Of a stretch of DNA of 64,000 bases, positions 40,363 to 49,118 are shown piece after piece. A program made the translations under genes and the position numbers. Numbering within the stretch: position 1 is the stretch's first letter; each line of letters opens with the position of its first letter. This DNA is from Streptomyces sp. NBC_01481 (lineage in GTDB: Bacteria; Actinomycetota; Actinomycetes; Streptomycetales; Streptomycetaceae): contig NZ_JAPEPT010000007.1 of the NCBI RefSeq assembly GCF_026339995.1, forward strand, positions 359,501 to 423,500. The letters run 5' to 3'. Below the pieces are notes generated by a model. It did not search any database, had not been told where the DNA came from, and saw only the letters and a list, made by a program, of their open reading frames with translations.

Positions 40363-40400
40363 GCGCAAGCCGCTTGCATGGCTTGCGCTAGTCTTGCGCT
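40363..40400. promoter_or_regulatory. Cluster of GCGCAAGC/GCTTGCGC operators and lacI promoter
   Basis: GCGCAAGC (40363-40370) and GCTTGCGC (40381-40388) form an 8-bp inverted repeat with 10-nt spacing; CTTGCGCT recurs at 40382-40389 and 40393-40400, one helical turn apart. GCAAG-CCG-CTTGC (40365-40377) is nested inside. The candidate -10 TAGTCT (40389-40394) lies within the cluster, 7 nt before the ATG, so a bound repressor would shut the promoter. Confidence 0.65.
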
Positions 40401-40401
40401 C

Positions 40402-41409
40402 ATGACGCGACGACTTGCTCAGGTGGCGAAGAAGGTTGGGGTCAGCGAGGCCACGGTCAGCCGGGTACTCAACGGCAAGCCGGGAGTCTCCGAGTCCACC
40501 CGGCAGTCGGTGCTGAGCGCGCTCGACGTCCTCGGCTACGAGCGGCCGACCCAGCTGCGCGGCGAGCGGGCGCGGCTGGTCGGTCTCGTCCTTCCGGAGC
40601 TGCAGAACCCGATCTTCCCGGCATTCGCCGAGGTCATCGGCGGGGCACTCGCGCAGCAGGGGCTCACGCCCGTGCTCTGCACCCAGACCAAGGGCGGCGT
40701 CTCCGAGGCGGACTATGTGGAACTGCTGCTCCAGCAGCAGGTGTCCGGAGTGGTCTTCGCGGGCGGACTCTTCGCACAGGCGGACGCACCGCACGCCCAC
40801 TACAGGCTGCTCGCCGAACGCAAGATTCCGGTGGTGCTGATCAACGCCTCCATCGAGAATCTCGACTTCCCCTGTATTGCCTGCGACGACGCGGTGGCGG
40901 TGGAGCAGGCCTGGCGTCATCTGGCCTCGCTCGGCCACGGGCGCATCGGCCTCGTCCTCGGACCGAACGACCATGTGCCCTCGCGGCGCAAGCTCGCCGC
41001 CGCGCACGCGGCCGCGAAGGCCGCCGGCCGTGAGCTGCCCGACGACTGCGTCGAGCGTTCCATGTTCTCCCTGGAGGGCGGGCAGGCGGCGGCCTCGCGG
41101 CTGCTCGACCGCGGGATCACCGGGATCATCTGCGCCAGCGATCCGCTCGCCCTGGGAGCCGTACGGGCCGCCCGCCGACGCGGTCTTGCCGTCCCCGGGG
41201 ATGTCTCGGTCGTCGGCTATGACGACTCCGCCTTCATGAACTGCACCGAGCCGCCGCTGACCACCGTCCGCCAGCCGATCGAGGCGATGGGGCGGGCCGC
41301 GGTCGAGCTGCTGTGCGCGCAGATCCAGGGCGGCGATGTCCCGCCCGGGGAGCTGCTGTTCGAGCCGGAACTGGTGGTGCGCGGCTCGACGGCGCAGGCC
41401 CCGCGCTAG
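40402..41409 (+). CDS. LacI-family repressor of the alpha-glucan locus
   Basis: A 335-residue LacI regulator. The headpiece is V-A-K-K-V-G-V-S-E-A-T-V-S-R-V-L-N-G-K at residues 7-25, followed by the hinge and a periplasmic-binding-protein fold with V-G-L-V-L-P-E-L-Q-N-P-I-F and S-V-V-G-Y-D-D-S. ATG at 40402 is chosen because the helix-turn-helix follows at once; an upstream in-frame ATG at 40378 lies inside the operator cluster. No ribosome binding site is seen, so it may be leaderless. Repeats in its own promoter and before the GH87 gene suggest autoregulation and control of the locus. Confidence 0.92.
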   Translation: MTRRLAQVAKKVGVSEATVSRVLNGKPGVSESTRQSVLSALDVLGYERPTQLRGERARLVGLVLPELQNPIFPAFAEVIGGALAQQGLTPVLCTQTKGGVSEADYVELLLQQQVSGVVFAGGLFAQADAPHAHYRLLAERKIPVVLINASIENLDFPCIACDDAVAVEQAWRHLASLGHGRIGLVLGPNDHVPSRRKLAAAHAAAKAAGRELPDDCVERSMFSLEGGQAAASRLLDRGITGIICASDPLALGAVRAARRRGLAVPGDVSVVGYDDSAFMNCTEPPLTTVRQPIEAMGRAAVELLCAQIQGGDVPPGELLFEPELVVRGSTAQAPR

Positions 41410-41547
41410 CTGAACAAAGGTCTGTCAAAGTTTTACGAAATCGGCGCGAGATATTGCGGTCTCCTGTCGCCGGTGGTTGAGTGTGCCGCGCTCCCGCAGC
41501 GTGTCTGCCGCGGGGTCATCCACGCTCATGCCCGAAGGGGACCACCC

Positions 41548-42933
41548 ATGAGAAGTGCTACGACCGTCCTCGTCACCGCGCTCGCCCTCACCGTCCTGGC
41601 CGCCTGTGGCACGAGCAGCAGCGGCGACAACGACGAGGGCTCCGGCGGCGGTTCGTCCGACCCGTCGGCGCCACTGGACCCGAAGACCAAGCTGACGCTC
41701 ACGATCGACTGCATGCCCTCGCCCGCCAAGGCCGCGGAGCTCAAGGAGTGGAACGAGGACGTCAAGGCATTCAACACGACGTACCCGAACATCAAGATCC
41801 AGGGACGCTCGACGCCCGGCCAGTGCCTCGAGCCGCCGCGCTTCACCGCGATGCTGAAGGCCAAGTCCCAACCGGACGTGTTCTATACGTACTTCACCGA
41901 TCTCCAGCAGGTCCTCGACAACGCCGGAGCCGAGGACATCTCGGCGTACGTCACCCCCAAGACGGTCCCCGCGCTCGCCGACATCGACGCCGACGTCATG
42001 AACTCCCTCAAACACGAGGGCAAGCTCTACGGACTGCCCACCAGCAACTACACCATGGGTCTGCTCGTCAACCGCAAGCTCTTCCAGCGGGCCGGGCTCA
42101 ACCCCGACAACCCGCCGAAGACCTGGGCCGAGGTCCGTACCGCGGCCAGGGCGATCGCCGGGCTCGGCAAGGGAATCGCGGGATACGGCGAGTACAGCGC
42201 GGGCAACACCGGCGGCTGGCACTTCACCGCAACGATGTACGGCCTCGGCGGCGAGGTCGTCGACGCGAGCGGCAAGAAGGCCGCCTTCAACAACGACCTG
42301 GGCAGGCAGATCGTCCGGAACCTGCACACCATGCGCTGGGACGACGACAGCATGGGCAAGACCCAGCTGCTCAAGTGGGGCGACCTGCAGAAGCAGATAG
42401 CGAGCGACAAGCTCGGGATGTTCCTCGCCGCGCCCGACGACATCGCGTACATGGTCCAGCAACTGGGCGCCACGTACGAGAACTTCGGCATGGGTCCGAT
42501 CCCCGGCCAGCAGAACACCCTCTTCGGCGGCAACAACTACATGATCAAGAAGGGGATCTCCCCGGACAAGATCAAGGCCGCGGTCGCCTGGCTCAACTTC
42601 AAGAACCTCACCCTCGGCAAGGGCCAGTTCGACTGGGCACGCACCAAGGCCGACGGTCTTCCCGTCGGTGTCCCGCAGCCCAACTTCTGGCTGGGCACCA
42701 GCAAGACCAAGGACGACGCGGCACGCGCGGCCAGTGCCACCATGCCGGTGCAGAACTTCAAGGCATTCATGGACAACCCGGTCAAGGGCAAGGCCGAACC
42801 GCCCAAGGCCCAGGAGATCTACAAGGTCCTGGACAACGTGATGTCGGCAGTGCTCACCAACGAGAAGGCCGACGCGGGCAAGCTGCTGGCCACCGCCGAA
42901 ACGCAGGTCAACCAGATCCTGGCGAACCAGTAG
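41548..42933 (+). CDS. Sugar ABC transporter substrate-binding lipoprotein
   Basis: A 461-residue lipoprotein. The signal ends in the lipobox L-A-A-C at about residues 17-20, followed by a Gly/Ser-rich spacer. The rest is a family 1 extracellular solute-binding protein (F-T-A-M-L-K-A-K-S-Q-P-D-V-F, L-Y-G-L-P-T-S-N-Y, N-P-P-K-T-W-A-E-V). Such proteins bind oligosaccharides and deliver them to MalF/MalG-type permeases, here encoded directly downstream (3-nt gap). In this setting the ligand is probably an alpha-glucan oligosaccharide released by the GH87 enzyme. No ATPase gene is in the cluster; a shared MsiK-type ATPase elsewhere would be expected. Confidence 0.92.
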   Translation: MRSATTVLVTALALTVLAACGTSSSGDNDEGSGGGSSDPSAPLDPKTKLTLTIDCMPSPAKAAELKEWNEDVKAFNTTYPNIKIQGRSTPGQCLEPPRFTAMLKAKSQPDVFYTYFTDLQQVLDNAGAEDISAYVTPKTVPALADIDADVMNSLKHEGKLYGLPTSNYTMGLLVNRKLFQRAGLNPDNPPKTWAEVRTAARAIAGLGKGIAGYGEYSAGNTGGWHFTATMYGLGGEVVDASGKKAAFNNDLGRQIVRNLHTMRWDDDSMGKTQLLKWGDLQKQIASDKLGMFLAAPDDIAYMVQQLGATYENFGMGPIPGQQNTLFGGNNYMIKKGISPDKIKAAVAWLNFKNLTLGKGQFDWARTKADGLPVGVPQPNFWLGTSKTKDDAARAASATMPVQNFKAFMDNPVKGKAEPPKAQEIYKVLDNVMSAVLTNEKADAGKLLATAETQVNQILANQ

Positions 42934-42936
42934 CCG

Positions 42937-43896
42937 ATGTCGGCCCCCACACTCACCCCGCGCAAGGCCCCACCGCGCCCCGGGCGCGCCACCGGGCTCC
43001 CTACGAACGCATCGAGGGAGGCGTTCGTACGGGCCCTGCGCCGCAATCTGTCAGCACACGGCTTCCTGATCGGCGCCGTGCTCTGCTTCTCGTTCTTCTC
43101 CTGGTATCCGATGGTCAGGGAGTTCGTCCTGGCCTTCCAGAAGACGGAGGACGGACGCACCACCTGGGCCGGCTGGTCCAACCTCAGCACCGTGTTCAAC
43201 GACCCGGCCTTCTGGCAGGCATGGCGCAACACCCTGCTGTTCACCGGCCTCGCGCTGCTGCTCGGCTTCGCCGTCCCGTTCGTCGTCGCCCTGGTCCTCA
43301 ATGAATTCCGGCACGCGCAGGGCTACTTGCGGCTGCTGGTCTATCTGCCCGTCATGCTGCCGCCGGTCGCGTCCGTCCTGCTTTTCAAGTATCTGTACGA
43401 CCCCGGATACGGACTCCTCAACCGGATACTGGAACTGCTGCACCTCCCGCAGCAGCAGTGGCTCCAGGACCCCGACACGGCGATGCTCTCGGTCGTCATC
43501 GCCGCCACCTGGATGAACATGGGCGGCGCGACCCTGATCTATCTCGCCGCACTGCAGGGCATACCGGGGGAGCTCTACGACGCGGCGGAGCTCGACGGCG
43601 CCGGCCTGCTGCGCAAGATCTGGTACGTCACCATCCCGCAGACCCGGCTGATCCTCTCGCTGATGCTGCTCATGCAGATCATCGCGACGATGCAGGTCTT
43701 CACCGAGCCGTTCCTGCTCACCAACGGCGCGGGTCCCGAAGGGTCCACGACGACCGTCGTCTATCTCATCTACCAGTACGCCTTCAACTTCAACAACTAC
43801 GGCAGCGCGGCCGCGCTCGGCCTGGTCCTGCTCGTACTGCTCGCGGGGTTCTCCGGGGCGTACGTACGGCTCAGCCGCGCAGGCGACGACGAGTAG
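42937..43896 (+). CDS. Sugar ABC transporter permease (MalF type)
   Basis: A 319-residue inner-membrane permease with six hydrophobic helices after a 40-residue cytoplasmic N-terminus. The EAA loop that contacts the ATPase is L-Y-D-A-A-E-L-D-G-A-G at about residues 211-221. It starts 3 nt after the binding-protein stop and is 16 nt before the second permease, so the three genes form one operon. Confidence 0.93.
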   Translation: MSAPTLTPRKAPPRPGRATGLPTNASREAFVRALRRNLSAHGFLIGAVLCFSFFSWYPMVREFVLAFQKTEDGRTTWAGWSNLSTVFNDPAFWQAWRNTLLFTGLALLLGFAVPFVVALVLNEFRHAQGYLRLLVYLPVMLPPVASVLLFKYLYDPGYGLLNRILELLHLPQQQWLQDPDTAMLSVVIAATWMNMGGATLIYLAALQGIPGELYDAAELDGAGLLRKIWYVTIPQTRLILSLMLLMQIIATMQVFTEPFLLTNGAGPEGSTTTVVYLIYQYAFNFNNYGSAAALGLVLLVLLAGFSGAYVRLSRAGDDE

Positions 43897-43912
43897 GACG
43901 GGGGAGACGGAC

Positions 43913-44788
43913 ATGAGCACACGCACACTCATCTCACCGGCCCAACTCGCGAGGCCCCGCGCGAAGTTCCTCTACTGGACGGTTTTCGTCCTGGTCGTCG
44001 GCCTCTTCACCCTGGTGTTCCTCGGCCCGCTCTACTGGATGGTCTCCGGCGGGCTCAAGACCACCCAGGAGGTCGTCCAGTCACCGCCGACCTTCCTGCC
44101 CCAGGCCGTGCACCCGGAGAACTACTCGCGGGCCTGGGACGTGATGGACCTGGCCCGGCTGCTGTTCAACACCCTCTACTACGCCTTCGGCGCGCTCGCC
44201 TTCCAGCTGGTCCTCGACGTCGCCGCGGCCTACTCGCTCTCCAGGCTCCGGCCCGTGTTCGGCAAGGTCATCCTCGCGATGATGCTGGCCACGCTGATGA
44301 TCCCGGCCACCGTCCTGGTCGTACCGCAGTATCTGACGGTGCTCGACGTGCCGGTCGTGGAACGCAATCTGCTCAACTCGCCCTGGGCGATCTGGCTTCC
44401 GTCCGTCACCAACGCCTTCAACATCTTCCTGCTGAAGCGGTTCTTCGACTCGATCCCGGGCGAGCTCCTGGACGCGGCAGCCATCGACGGAGCCTCCCGG
44501 ATGCGGACCCTGTGGTCGGTCGTACTGCCGATCTCCCGGCCGATCCTCGGCGTCGTCTCCATCTTCGCGGTCGTCGGAGTCTGGAAGGACTTCCTCTGGC
44601 CGATGCTCACCCTGCCCGATCCGAGCAAGCAGACCCTCAATGTCGGGATCTACTCCCTGGCGAACGGCGTGCCCGAGAACGTGCTGATCGCGGCGCTGAC
44701 CATCGCGTCCGTGCCGACGCTGCTGATCTTCCTGATCTTCCAGCGCAACATTATGAGCGGTCTCACCGCGGGCGGCCTGAAGGGTTGA
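43913..44788 (+). CDS. Sugar ABC transporter permease (MalG type)
   Basis: A 291-residue permease with six hydrophobic helices. The EAA loop reads L-L-D-A-A-A-I-D-G-A-S at about residues 184-194. GGGGGAGACGGAC before the ATG supplies the ribosome binding site. It completes the importer; the GH13 gene follows after a 154-nt gap. Confidence 0.93.
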   Translation: MSTRTLISPAQLARPRAKFLYWTVFVLVVGLFTLVFLGPLYWMVSGGLKTTQEVVQSPPTFLPQAVHPENYSRAWDVMDLARLLFNTLYYAFGALAFQLVLDVAAAYSLSRLRPVFGKVILAMMLATLMIPATVLVVPQYLTVLDVPVVERNLLNSPWAIWLPSVTNAFNIFLLKRFFDSIPGELLDAAAIDGASRMRTLWSVVLPISRPILGVVSIFAVVGVWKDFLWPMLTLPDPSKQTLNVGIYSLANGVPENVLIAALTIASVPTLLIFLIFQRNIMSGLTAGGLKG

Positions 44789-44834
44789 ACCCGGCCCTGT
44801 CCCAGGGGCTGACCCGGCCTTGTCCCAGGGGCTG
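44789..44834 (+). repeat. 23-bp tandem duplication after the permease gene
   Basis: Two 23-bp units (44789-44811, 44812-44834), differing at one position, start with ACCCGGCC and end with CCCAGGGGCTG; a partial third copy follows. It lies right after the stop codon. CCCAGGGG is not long enough for a terminator, so the function is unclear. Confidence 0.6.
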
Positions 44835-44942
44835 AACCCGGCCCGCCGCACCGCTCTTCGTCAAGCCTCCGCCGCCGGCCTCACTCCGGCGCCCTGCTGT
44901 CGGGCCGGCGGCGGAGTCCCACCTGCCCGAAAGGACCGTCAC

Positions 44943-46559
44943 GTGGCAGCCCCTCCTCCGGATCACGCGGACGTGGACCGTACGGACGACTGGTGGCGTT
45001 CGGCCGCCATCTACCAGGTGTACCTGCGCAGCTTCGCCGACGGCGACGGGGACGGCACGGGCGATCTCGCGGGCGTCCGGGCGAGACTGCCCTATCTCGC
45101 CGAACTCGGCATCGACGCGGTCTGGTTCAACCCCTGGTACCTCTCCCCGATGGCCGACGGCGGCTACGACGTGGCCGACTACCGTGCCGTCGACCCGGCC
45201 TTCGGGACCCTCGCCGAGGCCGAGAAGCTCATCAGTGAGGCCAGCGAGCTGGGGATCCGCACCATCGTCGACATCGTGCCCAACCATGTCTCCGACCAGC
45301 ACACCTGGTTCCGCTCGGCCCTCGCCGCCGGACCGGGCAGTCCCGAGCGCGAACTCTTCCACTTCCGTCCCGGCCGCGGTGCGAGGGGCGAACTGCCGCC
45401 CAACAACTGGCCGTCGCAGTTCGCCGGGGAGACCTGGACCCGCGTGCCCGACGGCGAGTGGTATCTGCACCTGTTCACCCCGGAGCAGCCCGATCTCAAC
45501 TGGGACCACCCCGTCGTACGCCAGGAGCACGAGGACGTCCTGCGCTTCTGGTTCGAGCGCGGTGCCGCGGGTGTACGGATCGACTCGGCCGCCCTGTGCG
45601 CCAAGGCCCCCGGTCTGCCGGACGCCGACGAGGACGACACGACGCTCTACGTCGACCGCGACGAACTGCACGACATCTACCGCGCCTGGCGGGCTGTCGC
45701 CGACGAGTACGGCGGGGTCCTCATCGGCGAGCTGTGGGTGCCCGACCCGGACCGCTTCTCCCGCTATCTGCGATCCGACGAGCTGCACACCGCCTTCAAC
45801 TTCGACTTCCTGGCCCGCCCCTGGGAGGCGGCCGAGCTTCGTGCCTCCATCGACACCACGCTCGCCTTCCACGCCCCGGTCGGCGCTCCGGCGACCTGGG
45901 TGCTGTGCAATCACGACGTGACCCGCACGGTCACCCGCTACGGGAGGGACGACACCGGCTTCGACTTCGCGAAGAAGCGCTTCGGAACCCCCACCGACCT
46001 GGCCACCGGCACCCGGCGCGCCCGGGCCGCGGCCCTGCTCTCGCTCGCCCTGCCCGGTTCCGTCTATCTGTTCCAGGGCGAGGAACTGGGGCTTCCCGAG
46101 GCGGACATACCGCTCGACCGCATCCACGATCCGATGCACTTCCGCTCCGGGGGAGCGGACCCGGGACGCGACGGCTGCCGGGTGCCGCTGCCCTGGGCCG
46201 CGGACGCGCCGTACTACGGATTCGGCTCGGCGGTGGATCCCTGGCTTCCGCAGCCCGAGGGCTGGGCCCCGTACGCCGCCGACGTGCAGGCGGCCGATCC
46301 CGGCTCGATGCTGAACCTCTACCGGCGGGCCCTGCGGCTGCGCCGGGCCGGGCCAGGGTTCGGGGACGGACCGCTGCGCTGGCTGCCGGCCGCGCCCGGA
46401 GTCCTCGTCTTCGGGCGTGGCGGTGGACTGATCTGCGTCGTCAATCTCGCCGGGGACCCCGCCGAACTGCCCGGCCACACAAGCGTCCTGCTGACGAGCG
46501 GCCCGCTGGACGACGCGGGCCGGCTGCCGCGGGACACGGCCGCCTGGCTGCGGGCCTGA
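44943..46559 (+). CDS. GH13 alpha-glucosidase
   Basis: A 538-residue cytoplasmic GH13 enzyme. Region I is D-I-V-P-N-H-V, region II G-V-R-I-D-S-A-A (nucleophile Asp), region III I-G-E-L-W-V (acid/base Glu) and region IV C-N-H-D-V (stabilising Asp). The short D-W-W-R-S-A-A-I-Y-Q-V-Y-L-R-S-F start is typical of oligo-alpha-glucosidases, and there is no signal peptide. It would split the imported oligosaccharide to glucose. The valine after region II's aspartate is replaced by Ser, which may tune linkage preference. GTG at 44943 follows AAAGGA. Confidence 0.92.
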   Translation: MAAPPPDHADVDRTDDWWRSAAIYQVYLRSFADGDGDGTGDLAGVRARLPYLAELGIDAVWFNPWYLSPMADGGYDVADYRAVDPAFGTLAEAEKLISEASELGIRTIVDIVPNHVSDQHTWFRSALAAGPGSPERELFHFRPGRGARGELPPNNWPSQFAGETWTRVPDGEWYLHLFTPEQPDLNWDHPVVRQEHEDVLRFWFERGAAGVRIDSAALCAKAPGLPDADEDDTTLYVDRDELHDIYRAWRAVADEYGGVLIGELWVPDPDRFSRYLRSDELHTAFNFDFLARPWEAAELRASIDTTLAFHAPVGAPATWVLCNHDVTRTVTRYGRDDTGFDFAKKRFGTPTDLATGTRRARAAALLSLALPGSVYLFQGEELGLPEADIPLDRIHDPMHFRSGGADPGRDGCRVPLPWAADAPYYGFGSAVDPWLPQPEGWAPYAADVQAADPGSMLNLYRRALRLRRAGPGFGDGPLRWLPAAPGVLVFGRGGGLICVVNLAGDPAELPGHTSVLLTSGPLDDAGRLPRDTAAWLRA

Positions 46560-46580
46560 CGCAGGGAGTCCTCTGCCCGC

Positions 46581-47816
46581 TCACGGCAGCGGCCTGGGAG
46601 GGCGGGGGCCGTCGTACTGCCCGCTCGGACGCATCCGCAGCGGGCGCTCCTCGTACTCCTCCAGCGCGTGCGCGATCCAGCCCGCCGTACGCGCCACGGC
46701 GAACACCGTCTCGCCCGCCTCAGCCGGCATACCCGACGCCACCGAAAGCACCGCCAGCGCCAGGTCGACATTGGCGTGCAGCTCCACATGGCGGGCCGTC
46801 GTCACCTCCACCTCGCGCGCCGCCTCCAGCGCGGGACGGGCCGCGGGCAGCTCTGCGAGTGCGCCGAACAGTGCCTCGGCGCGAGGGTCCTTGCCCGGGT
46901 AGAGCCGGTGGCCGAGACCCGGCACCCGACGGCCCGCCCGCAGATGGTCCGCCACCACGGGCGCGGCGCTTCCCCGCTCCAGGACCTCGGCCAGCATCCG
47001 GTGCGCGAGACCGCTGGCGGCTCCGTGCAGCGGGCCTTCCAGCGCGCCGAGACCCGCGGAGACAGCGGCGTAGGGGTGGGCACGCGCCGAGGCCGCGACC
47101 CGTACGGCGAGCGTCGATGCGGCCAGATCGTGGTCGATCAGCAGCGAGAGTGCCGTGTCCAGGGCTCGTACGGACCTCTCGTCCGGGCGCTCGGCGGTGA
47201 GCCGTGACCACAGCCGCCCGGCGATCCTGCCCTCGCCACGATGCTGTTGCCCGACCGTGGGGAGCGCGTCGACCAGGGTGGGGATCAGCATGCGCGCGCT
47301 GCCGAGCACGGCGTCCCGGTCGAGGTCGAAGCGCAGCGGATCCGCGACGGCGGCCGCGATGGCGGCGACCCGCAGCCGGTCCGTCGATCCGCTGTGCGCG
47401 GGCAGCGCGTCGACCGCGCGACGGGCCGCGGCGAGTGTCTCGGGCGGAGACGTGAACCGTACGCCAGGTCGCAGGGTGCCGGTCCAGAGCCAGTCGGCGA
47501 TCTCCTCGTAGCCGTAGCGGCGGGCGAGTTCGGTCGCGTCGACGCCCCGGAAGTAGTAGCGGTCCTTGTCGATCAGGGTGATGTGAGTGCGGATCCGCTG
47601 GGTGATGTCGCTGCCGGACGACGGCTCGCGCCGGCCCCTGCGCACGAGCGCGTCGACCTCCTTGGCGTCGAAGGTGCTGCCGCGGCCGGTGGGGTCGCGC
47701 CTGCTGGAGAGCTGGCCGCGGCTGACATACGCGTACACCGTCTCGGGTTTCACACCGAGCCGTGCGGCCGCCTCCTTGGTGGTCAGCCGCTCGCCGTCCG
47801 CTGCGTGGTCCGTCAT
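46581..47816 (-). CDS. Citrate synthase-like protein with N-terminal DNA-binding domain
   Basis: A 411-residue protein. Residues 10-60 form a MerR/excisionase-type helix-turn-helix (L-T-T-K-E-A-A-A-R-L-G-V-K-P-E-T-V-Y-A-Y-V-S-R-G-Q-L split here as the sequence L-T-T-K-E-A-A-A-R-L then G-V-K-P-E-T-V-Y). Residues 75-400 are citrate-synthase-like, with E-G-P-L-H-G-A-A-S-G and G-L-G-H-R-L-Y holding the two catalytic-site histidines, and a C-terminal V-D-L-A-L-A-V-L in place of the usual aspartate-bearing V-D-F. The fusion suggests a DNA-linked or regulatory role besides catalysis. It is divergent from a second citrate synthase gene. Confidence 0.88.
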   Translation of the reverse strand: MTDHAADGERLTTKEAAARLGVKPETVYAYVSRGQLSSRRDPTGRGSTFDAKEVDALVRRGRREPSSGSDITQRIRTHITLIDKDRYYFRGVDATELARRYGYEEIADWLWTGTLRPGVRFTSPPETLAAARRAVDALPAHSGSTDRLRVAAIAAAVADPLRFDLDRDAVLGSARMLIPTLVDALPTVGQQHRGEGRIAGRLWSRLTAERPDERSVRALDTALSLLIDHDLAASTLAVRVAASARAHPYAAVSAGLGALEGPLHGAASGLAHRMLAEVLERGSAAPVVADHLRAGRRVPGLGHRLYPGKDPRAEALFGALAELPAARPALEAAREVEVTTARHVELHANVDLALAVLSVASGMPAEAGETVFAVARTAGWIAHALEEYEERPLRMRPSGQYDGPRPPRPLP

Positions 47817-47833
47817 GCCGTCACCGTACACAT

Positions 47834-47848
47834 ATTGATTCAATCAAT
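47834..47848. promoter_or_regulatory. Palindrome between the divergent citrate synthase genes
   Basis: ATTGATT-C-AATCAAT, perfect 7-bp arms around one base, in an 87-nt intergenic gap. A TTGACA hexamer follows at 47850-47855 on the plus strand. The site could bind a MerR-like domain such as the one in the adjacent protein; this is inference. Confidence 0.5.
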
Positions 47849-47903
47849 GTTGACAGTGATCCCATCAAGCATGGACAGTCGAATCAAGTTCAGGGAGGAC
47901 ACC

Positions 47904-49067
47904 ATGCAGAGCACCGGGACCACCGCACCCGTCGACGTACCGCGCGGACTCGCGGGCGTCGTCGTCACCGACACCGCGCTGGGCGACGTCAGAGGGCGCG
48001 AGGGCTTCTACCACTACCGCCAGTACTCGGCCGTCGAACTCGCAGAGCGGCGCGGCTTCGAGGACGTCTGGCATCTGATGTTCCACGGCGAACTGCCGGA
48101 CGCCGCGCAGCGTGCGGCCTTTGTGAAGCACACCACGTCTCTGCGCCGTCTGCCCGACGACGTCCGCGCCGCACTGCCCGCGATAGCCAGCTCGAGCGCG
48201 CTGTCCGGGCCGCTCGCCGGACTGCGTACTGCGCTCTCCCTGCTGGGAGCCTCCGCGGGGCTGCGCCCGGTGTACGACCTCGACACCGACCGCCGCCGCA
48301 CGGACGCACTCGCCGCGTGCGCGGCCGTGCCGACGCTGCTCACCGCGCTGCACCGGCTGGGCCAGGGGCTGGAGCCCGTCGAACCGCGTGACGACCTGCC
48401 GTACGCCGCCAACTACCTCTACATGCTGACTGGTTCCGAGCCGGAGCCGGCGCGGGCCCGGGCGATCGAGCAGTACCTCGTCTCCACCGTCGACCACGGC
48501 TTCAACGCCTCGACCTTCACCGCCCGCGTGATCGCCTCCACCGGAGCCGATGTGGCCGCCTGCCTCGTCGGAGCGATCGGTGCGCTCTCGGGTCCGCTGC
48601 ACGGCGGCGCCCCGAGCCGGGCTCTGGACACCCTCGACGCGATCGGCACGCCGGAGCGGATCGACCCCTGGATCAGGGAACGGGTCCTGGCGGGCGAGCG
48701 GATCATGGGCTTCGGTCATCCCGTCTACCGCACCGAGGACCCGCGCTCGCGGATGCTGCGAGGCATCGCCGAGAGCTTCGGCGGACCGCTGGTGGAGTTC
48801 GCGGTCGAGGTGGAGGCGCGCGTCGAGGCGATCCTCGCCGAACTCAAGCCGGGCCGTGAGCTGCACACCAATGTGGAGTTCTACGCCGGGGTGGTCATGG
48901 AACTGTGCGGACTGCCGCGCGAGATGTTCACGCCCACGTTCTGCGCGGCGAGGGTCGTCGGCTGGAGCGCCAACATCCTGGAGCAGGCCGAAGACTCCAA
49001 GATCATCCGCCCGTCGGCCCGCTATGCGGGACCTCCGCCGCCCCAGCCCGTTCCGGTGGCGTCCTGA
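47904..49067 (+). CDS. Citrate synthase / 2-methylcitrate synthase family enzyme
   Basis: A 387-residue citrate synthase fold protein. Conserved histidines lie in S-G-P-L-H-G-G-A-P and G-F-G-H-P-V-Y, and E-F-Y-A-G-V-V-M holds the third active-site segment. Such enzymes join acetyl-CoA or propionyl-CoA with oxaloacetate. ATG at 47904 is chosen because GGGAGG is at 47893-47898; an upstream in-frame ATG at 47871 has none. The partner gene is divergent. Whether it is the main citrate synthase or a methylcitrate synthase cannot be decided from the sequence alone. Confidence 0.88.
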   Translation: MQSTGTTAPVDVPRGLAGVVVTDTALGDVRGREGFYHYRQYSAVELAERRGFEDVWHLMFHGELPDAAQRAAFVKHTTSLRRLPDDVRAALPAIASSSALSGPLAGLRTALSLLGASAGLRPVYDLDTDRRRTDALAACAAVPTLLTALHRLGQGLEPVEPRDDLPYAANYLYMLTGSEPEPARARAIEQYLVSTVDHGFNASTFTARVIASTGADVAACLVGAIGALSGPLHGGAPSRALDTLDAIGTPERIDPWIRERVLAGERIMGFGHPVYRTEDPRSRMLRGIAESFGGPLVEFAVEVEARVEAILAELKPGRELHTNVEFYAGVVMELCGLPREMFTPTFCAARVVGWSANILEQAEDSKIIRPSARYAGPPPPQPVPVAS

Positions 49068-49076
49068 CAAACGTCT

Positions 49077-49104
49077 GGCCCGGTACCGCAGGCGGTGCCG
49101 GGCC
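49077..49104 (+). terminator. Hairpin terminator after the citrate synthase gene
   Basis: GGCCCGGTACC and GGTGCCGGGCC pair over 11 bp (one G-U) around a 6-nt loop, starting 9 nt after the stop codon. Confidence 0.75.
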
Positions 49105-49118
49105 GGGGTGCTTTGCGG

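Noticed and set aside
35800..46580. Integrative element carrying the alpha-glucan genes
   Set aside because: No integrase, tRNA, transposase or flanking direct repeats were seen; the insertion idea rests only on gene content.
47871..47903. Upstream ATG for the second citrate synthase
   Set aside because: No ribosome binding site; GGGAGG correctly precedes the ATG at 47904.
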